A stretch of DNA of 34,178 nucleotides from Phycisphaerales bacterium (GTDB lineage: Bacteria; Planctomycetota; Phycisphaerae; Phycisphaerales; SM1A02): the NCBI GenBank assembly GCA_020345805.1, contig CP070772.1, forward strand, positions 91,408 to 125,585, read 5' to 3'. Below, one piece after another: positions 29,999 to 34,178 of this stretch. Numbering within the stretch: position 1 is the first letter of the stretch; every line of letters begins with the position of its first letter. The position numbers and the translations under genes are program-made. The notes below the pieces were generated by a model, which was given only the letters and a program-made list of their open reading frames with translations, was not told the origin of the DNA and did no database searches.

Positions 29999-32521
29999 TC
30001 ACGGCCTCGAATTGGCCTCCAGCGACACCGGCACCGGCCGGAGCTTCCAGACCTCCTCCGCGTACTGCCGGATCGTGCGGTCGCTGGAGAACTTGCCCAT
30101 CCGGGCGGTGTTCAGGATCGACTTCCGCGTCCAGTGGGCCTGGTCCCCATAGGCCCGGCTGACCCGCTGCTGACATTCGACATACGACTCGTAATCGGCC
30201 AGCACCATGTACGGGTCGCCTTCCTCCAGAAGCCGGTCCGTCAGGCATCGGAACAGGCCGGGCTCGGTGGGAGAGAAGAACCCTCCGCTGATCTGGTCGA
30301 GAGCGGTGCGCAATTCTTCATTGGCGTGATAGTGGTCCCGGGGGTCGTAGCCGGCCGCCTTACGGGCTTCGATCTCCTCGGCGGTGAGGCCGAACAGGAA
30401 GAAGTTGTCCTCGCCCACCTCTTCCCGGATCTCGATGTTCGCGCCGTCGAAGGTGCCGATGGTCAGCGCCCCGTTCAGGGCGAACTTCATGTTCCCGGTG
30501 CCGGAAGCTTCCATTCCCGCGGTGGAGATCTGCTCGGAAAGCTCGGCGGCGGGGATGATGAACTCCGCCAGGGCCACGCAGTAGTTCTCCGGCACCACCA
30601 GCTTGAGGCGGTCGCCGATGTCCGGGTCGTGGTTGACCACCTCCCCGATCGCGGTGGCGAGCTTGATGGTCATCTTGGCGTGGTGGTAACCCGGGGCGGC
30701 CTTGCCCGCCAGCAGCACGGTGCGGGGCACGAAATCCTCCGCCCGGCCCGCCTTGAGGCGGTTGTAGAGCGTGACCACGTGCAGCAGGTTGAGGATCTGG
30801 CGCTTGTAATCATGGATGCGCTTGACCTGGCAATCCAGCAGCGGCTCCGGATTGATGATGAGGTCCTGCTTCATCTGCACGTACGCGGCCAGGCGCACCT
30901 TGTTGAGCCTCTTCGCTTCCCGCCACGCCGCCTGGAACCCCTCATCGTCCGCCATCGGGATGAGCTTGCGCAGCTGATCCAGATCCCTGATCCAATCCTC
31001 GCCGATCGCTTCGTTGATCAATCTCGAAAGCGGTATATTGGCCTTGCGCAGCCAGCGCCGCGGCGTTATGCCGTTGGTCTTGTTGTTGAATTTGTCGGGC
31101 CAGAACTCGTGGAAGTCGCGCATCACCTCGCGCTTGACGATTTCTGTGTGCAGCGCCGACACCCCGTTGATCGAATGACTTCCGACCGCAGCCAGGTGCG
31201 CCATGCGCACCTTCTGATCTTCGCCTTCCTCGATGATCGACATCCGCGCCCGCCGATCGCCGTCACCGGGATAGCGGTGGTGGACGTCATCCAGGAACCG
31301 CCGGTTGATCTCGAAGATGATCTCCAGGTGGCGCGGAAGCAGTTGCCCCAGCAGTTTCACCGACCATTTCTCCAGGGCCTCGGGCATGACGGTGTGGTTG
31401 GTGTAGGCCAGGGTGTTGGTGGTGATCTCCCAGGCCTGATTCCAGGTGAGGCCGTGATGATCAAGCAGCAGTCGCATCAGTTCCGCGACCGCCAGGGCCG
31501 GGTGGGTGTCGTTGAGCTGAATCGCCGCCCGGTCCGGAAGCAGGTTCCAGTCATCGTGATGGGCCCGGAAACGGTTGAGAATCTCCTGCAGTGCCGAGGA
31601 AACCAGCAGATGCTCCTGCTGCAGGCGCAGCTCCCGTCCCTGCATCGACTGGTCGTTGGGATACAGCACGCGGGTGACGTTCTCCGTCAGCGACTTGTCC
31701 TGGCAGGCGCGGAGGTAATCGCCGTGATTGAAGTACGCCAGGTCGAACTCGCGAGTCGCCTTGGCGGAGAACAGCCGCAACGTGTTGACGGTGTTGTTGC
31801 GGTAACCCGGGATGGGCATGTCGTAAGGCAGCGCGTGCACGTCGTGAGTGTCCACCCATTGCCGGCGCCGATTGCCCTTCTCGTCGATGTAGGAATCGAC
31901 CCGGCCGTGGAACTGGACGGTGAGCACGTCCTCGGGCCGGGCGATCTCCCAGGGGTTGCCCAGTCGCAGCCAGTCGTCCGGCTCTTCCACCTGATACCCG
32001 TCGCGGATGCGCTGGTGGAACATGCCGTAGTCGTAGCGCAGGCCGTAGCCGTATCCGGGCAGCTCCAGCGTGGCCATGGAATCGAGAAAGCACGCCGCCA
32101 GCCGCCCCAGCCCCCCGTTGCCCAGGCCCGCTTCCTCTTCCAGGTCGCGGACATCCTCCAGGTCGTAGCCGAGTTCCTTCAGCGCCTGGTTGTACTCATC
32201 GTAGAGGCCGAGGTTCACCAGGCTGTTGCCCAGCGCCCTCCCCATCAGGAACTCCAGCGAGAGGTAATACACCCGCTTGGTGTCCGGCTTGTTGTAGTAC
32301 GCGTTGCGGGTGGCGATCCACCGATCATTCAGCCGGTCGCGCACACTCATGGCCACGGCAACCCAGATGTCCCACGGCGTGGCGTACTCCGGCACCGTCG
32401 CCTGAGTGAAGGAGACGTGGCTCAGGATCGCGTTTCGCAGTGATTCGACATTCAGCCCGCGACGTTCATCGCAGGCGCCGCTCTTGGCGTCCAGCACAGT
32501 CATGACTCGGTCCTGGTTCAC
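29999..32521 (-). CDS. glgP: Glycogen/alpha-glucan phosphorylase
   Basis: This 840-residue enzyme is counted from GTG 32521-32519, with GAGG upstream; ATG 32503 (residue 7) is an alternative. Family blocks are all present: YYLSLEFLMGRALGNSLVNL, EEEAGLGNGGLGRLAACFLD, YGYGLRYDYGMFHQ, IQLNDTHPALAVAELMR, NGITPRRWL, VKRIHDYKRQ, and the PLP site Lys679 in EASGTGNMKFALNG followed by TIGTFDGANIEI. It releases glucose 1-phosphate from stored alpha-glucan. Length is normal for bacterial phosphorylases. It lies 224 bases before the E1 alpha gene on the same strand and divergent from the membrane protein at 32762. Confidence 0.95.
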   Translation of the reverse strand: MNQDRVMTVLDAKSGACDERRGLNVESLRNAILSHVSFTQATVPEYATPWDIWVAVAMSVRDRLNDRWIATRNAYYNKPDTKRVYYLSLEFLMGRALGNSLVNLGLYDEYNQALKELGYDLEDVRDLEEEAGLGNGGLGRLAACFLDSMATLELPGYGYGLRYDYGMFHQRIRDGYQVEEPDDWLRLGNPWEIARPEDVLTVQFHGRVDSYIDEKGNRRRQWVDTHDVHALPYDMPIPGYRNNTVNTLRLFSAKATREFDLAYFNHGDYLRACQDKSLTENVTRVLYPNDQSMQGRELRLQQEHLLVSSALQEILNRFRAHHDDWNLLPDRAAIQLNDTHPALAVAELMRLLLDHHGLTWNQAWEITTNTLAYTNHTVMPEALEKWSVKLLGQLLPRHLEIIFEINRRFLDDVHHRYPGDGDRRARMSIIEEGEDQKVRMAHLAAVGSHSINGVSALHTEIVKREVMRDFHEFWPDKFNNKTNGITPRRWLRKANIPLSRLINEAIGEDWIRDLDQLRKLIPMADDEGFQAAWREAKRLNKVRLAAYVQMKQDLIINPEPLLDCQVKRIHDYKRQILNLLHVVTLYNRLKAGRAEDFVPRTVLLAGKAAPGYHHAKMTIKLATAIGEVVNHDPDIGDRLKLVVPENYCVALAEFIIPAAELSEQISTAGMEASGTGNMKFALNGALTIGTFDGANIEIREEVGEDNFFLFGLTAEEIEARKAAGYDPRDHYHANEELRTALDQISGGFFSPTEPGLFRCLTDRLLEEGDPYMVLADYESYVECQQRVSRAYGDQAHWTRKSILNTARMGKFSSDRTIRQYAEEVWKLRPVPVSLEANSRP

Positions 32522-32761
32522 GATTTGTGCCTCGGATTCCCGGGCGGCGATCGACGGCGGTCTTACCCCGGCCGTGTCGGCTCCGCCCGGCGAGGTGGTG
32601 AGAGTCCGATCGCCTTCAGGATACGTCTTTTCCCGCCCGTCCGGCCAAAAACGGGGCCCCGCGTTGCCCGCTTCTCCCCTTTGAACTAGCCTGCCCGCGT
32701 TTGCGGATCATTTCATCCGTTGATCCGCCCGGCGGTTTCAAGCACCAAAAGGGAGACTCCC

Positions 32762-33469
32762 GTGGCTCAGTCCAAGACCGGCTCGCGGATTCTGGCGGCG
32801 TTCTTCGCACTCGGGGCGGCGATCATCATCCTCTACGCCACCGGCCTCTGGCCCGGCCTCTTCGCCCTCTTCGGGCTGGAAGAAGGCTTCGGCGAAACCA
32901 CCAAGGCCCATCCCTTCATCATGGGCTTCATCAAGCTCTTCTTCCTCGGCACCCTCGGCGAGTTCATCAAGTTCCGGATCGCCCGAGGCAGCCTCGACTT
33001 GGACAAGGTCTTCCAGCGGGCCGTCGTGTGGGGCATCTGGGGCCTGTGGTTCGCCCTGGCCTTTCCCGCCTTTGCCGCCGCGGTCACCGCCCTCGTCCAG
33101 GCCGAGCCCCAGCTCTGGCCCGGCCGCATCGGTACCGACGAAGACCCCCTCAACTTCGGCGAGAAACTCTGGCTCGCCTTCTCCATGAGCCTCTGGATCA
33201 ACGTCCTGGGCATGTACGCGCTGGGAATGATGGTCACTCACGAGTACTTCAACCGGCTCATCGCCACCGGCTGGCGGTCCTGGTCCCTCAACGCCTTCGC
33301 GGATCACAGCCAGCCGCGCTTCGTCCTTTCCTTCCTGCCCAAGACATTGCTGTTCTGGATCCCCGCCCACACCTTCACCTTCGCCATGCCCGGCGAATGG
33401 CGGGTGTTCATCGCCGCCTTGCTGGCCATCGCGCTTGGTTTCTTCCTGAGTGTGGGGAGGCGTTCCTGA
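32762..33469 (+). CDS. Membrane protein resembling Mpv17/PMP22
   Basis: This protein of 235 residues is counted from GTG 32762, six bases after GGGAG; an upstream TTG at 32720 would add a non-hydrophobic stretch. It has several hydrophobic segments (about 9-31, 48-60, 85-112, 138-158, 200-232). The last part, FWIPAHTFTFAMPGEWRVF plus a final helix, resembles the C-terminal Mpv17 signature (Trp-x-Pro...Asn/Thr-Phe...Pro...Arg). I make this call from pattern memory and with moderate confidence. Function in bacteria is unknown; relatives in eukaryotes are organelle inner-membrane channels. It is divergent from glgP and appears to be a single-gene unit. Confidence 0.75.
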   Translation: MAQSKTGSRILAAFFALGAAIIILYATGLWPGLFALFGLEEGFGETTKAHPFIMGFIKLFFLGTLGEFIKFRIARGSLDLDKVFQRAVVWGIWGLWFALAFPAFAAAVTALVQAEPQLWPGRIGTDEDPLNFGEKLWLAFSMSLWINVLGMYALGMMVTHEYFNRLIATGWRSWSLNAFADHSQPRFVLSFLPKTLLFWIPAHTFTFAMPGEWRVFIAALLAIALGFFLSVGRRS

Positions 33470-34178
33470 CCTCCGGACACCGGCAGCTCCGACCGCCTGA
33501 CGGAGTTTGTGAATCATCTGCCGGCGGACGTGATGGTATGTGCGGCCCGGATGCCAGGCGGCAGTCGGTGGTTCGTCTGGCACCCGGGCCTCACCATCAC
33601 CTCCTCTCGCGGGACCCGGTCCGGCCGGTTCCGATGCTTACGCACTCCTGCGCGGGCGCTCCGGGTGGCTCCGGGATTCCGGATCGCCCGCCAAGCGGGC
33701 GAGCGCGGATCGCCTCATATGCCGAAGCATGATTTGTCCCGAGGCGAATTGCCACGCATGCGATTCGGAACATGCCTCCATGACCGGGAGATTTCGGAAC
33801 GGGGCGTTTGTTATGGTGCTCTTGTTTGCCTGTCGATGCTGCCGGCTGCCGCAGGGTTGACCAACCGCAGGGCAGTCCGACAGGTCTTCTTCCAGAAGCC
33901 TATTCGGGGCAGATCCGGTCGTGTTCCATCATCCGGAAGCGGCAGATCAATCCAACCCAGCCCACCGTGGGCTGCCCGGCCGGGGGCCGCCGCCTCCTCA
34001 CGTCCTAACTGCCACAATCACAACTCCTTGAACGCTCTCTCGTGCACCTCGCATCTCGCCGGAGCCGGGGACAGAATCTCCGATCAGGCCGGCGGGTTCG
34101 ACTGCTTTCGCGGCCTGATCACGTGCGAACGCCCGAGCCTACCGGCCGCCCGCCGCCGCCTGAGGTACAATTGCCGAA
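33470..34178. other. Right-end stretch without a convincing gene
   Basis: About 700 bases with only short, Arg/Cys/Pro-rich frames on both strands. The one structural element is a hairpin at 33684-33702 (8-base stem, 3-base loop CAA) without a T-tract, about 215 bases after the membrane-protein stop. The last 20 bases include GGTACAATT, which could be a -10-like element for a gene beyond the window edge, but nothing can be confirmed. Confidence 0.45.

Noticed and set aside
25236..30152. Long + strand frames (25236-27563 and 27771-30152) opposite wbpA, E2 and the E1 genes
   Set aside because: They are complements of well-conserved enzymes; their translations are His/Arg/Gly-rich and lack motifs.
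30134..32443. A 769-codon open frame antisense to glycogen phosphorylase
   Set aside because: It mirrors the phosphorylase gene and has no recognisable domain; the phosphorylase is complete with its PLP site.
33540..34017. Short frames at the right end
   Set aside because: Frames of 66-106 codons on both strands, with frequent Arg, Cys and Pro and no motif or ribosome binding site.

Overview
The window is a high-GC bacterial chromosome segment that most likely comes from a planctomycete, perhaps near Phycisphaerae. I base this on the secreted proteins that end in dockerin-like repeats of the type VNIDDLF..LGAWGPCP, on the gingipain-type and FG-GAP proteins, on the many GTG/TTG starts and genes without a clear Shine-Dalgarno site, and on an integrase-type C-terminal tail (DPDLAAVIDVWPKLPEAVRAG) that I associate with this phylum. 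The assignment rests on protein style, not on a marker gene. No rRNA, tRNA or CRISPR array was seen.

Layout, left to right. (1) Positions 1-4485 hold a tightly packed + strand run of five lipoproteins. Two are M48-type zinc metalloproteases, and three members share a recurring small alpha/beta domain, so this looks like an envelope proteolysis or quality-control operon. (2) Positions 4486-5243 hold no intact gene but keep the minus-strand tail of a decayed integrase-like gene. (3) Positions 5244-9783 hold a compact + strand cassette: a nucleotidyltransferase fused to a SET domain, a 95-residue twin-arginine peptide with an inhibitor-cystine-knot cysteine pattern, a VKOR-DsbA disulfide-forming membrane protein, a PqqD-like protein and an HPr-kinase-like ATPase. 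I read it as a peptide maturation and oxidative folding system, and it is the most interesting part of the window. (4) Positions 10508-16235 encode two large secreted proteins with dockerin-like ends, a gingipain-type (C25) protease and a 14-repeat FG-GAP protein, followed by a small convergent lipoprotein. (5) Positions 16894-23903 hold wbpB-wbpD-wbpE type genes and three family-4-type glycosyltransferases. (6) On the minus strand, 32521 down to 23822, lie glycogen phosphorylase, E1 alpha, E1 beta and E2 of a 2-oxoacid dehydrogenase complex, a UDP-sugar 6-dehydrogenase (WbpA type) and an MBL-fold hydrolase. (7) A + strand membrane protein resembling Mpv17/PMP22 follows at 32762-33469, and the right end has no convincing gene.

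How they fit together. The WbpA-type dehydrogenase on the minus strand and the WbpB/D/E enzymes on the plus strand would together convert UDP-GlcNAc to UDP-2,3-diacetamido-2,3-dideoxy-glucuronic acid, and the three glycosyltransferases could use such sugars for a surface polysaccharide. The dehydrogenase complex genes and glycogen phosphorylase are central metabolism. The knottin cassette seems self-contained, and its position beside an integrase remnant suggests it may have arrived by transfer.
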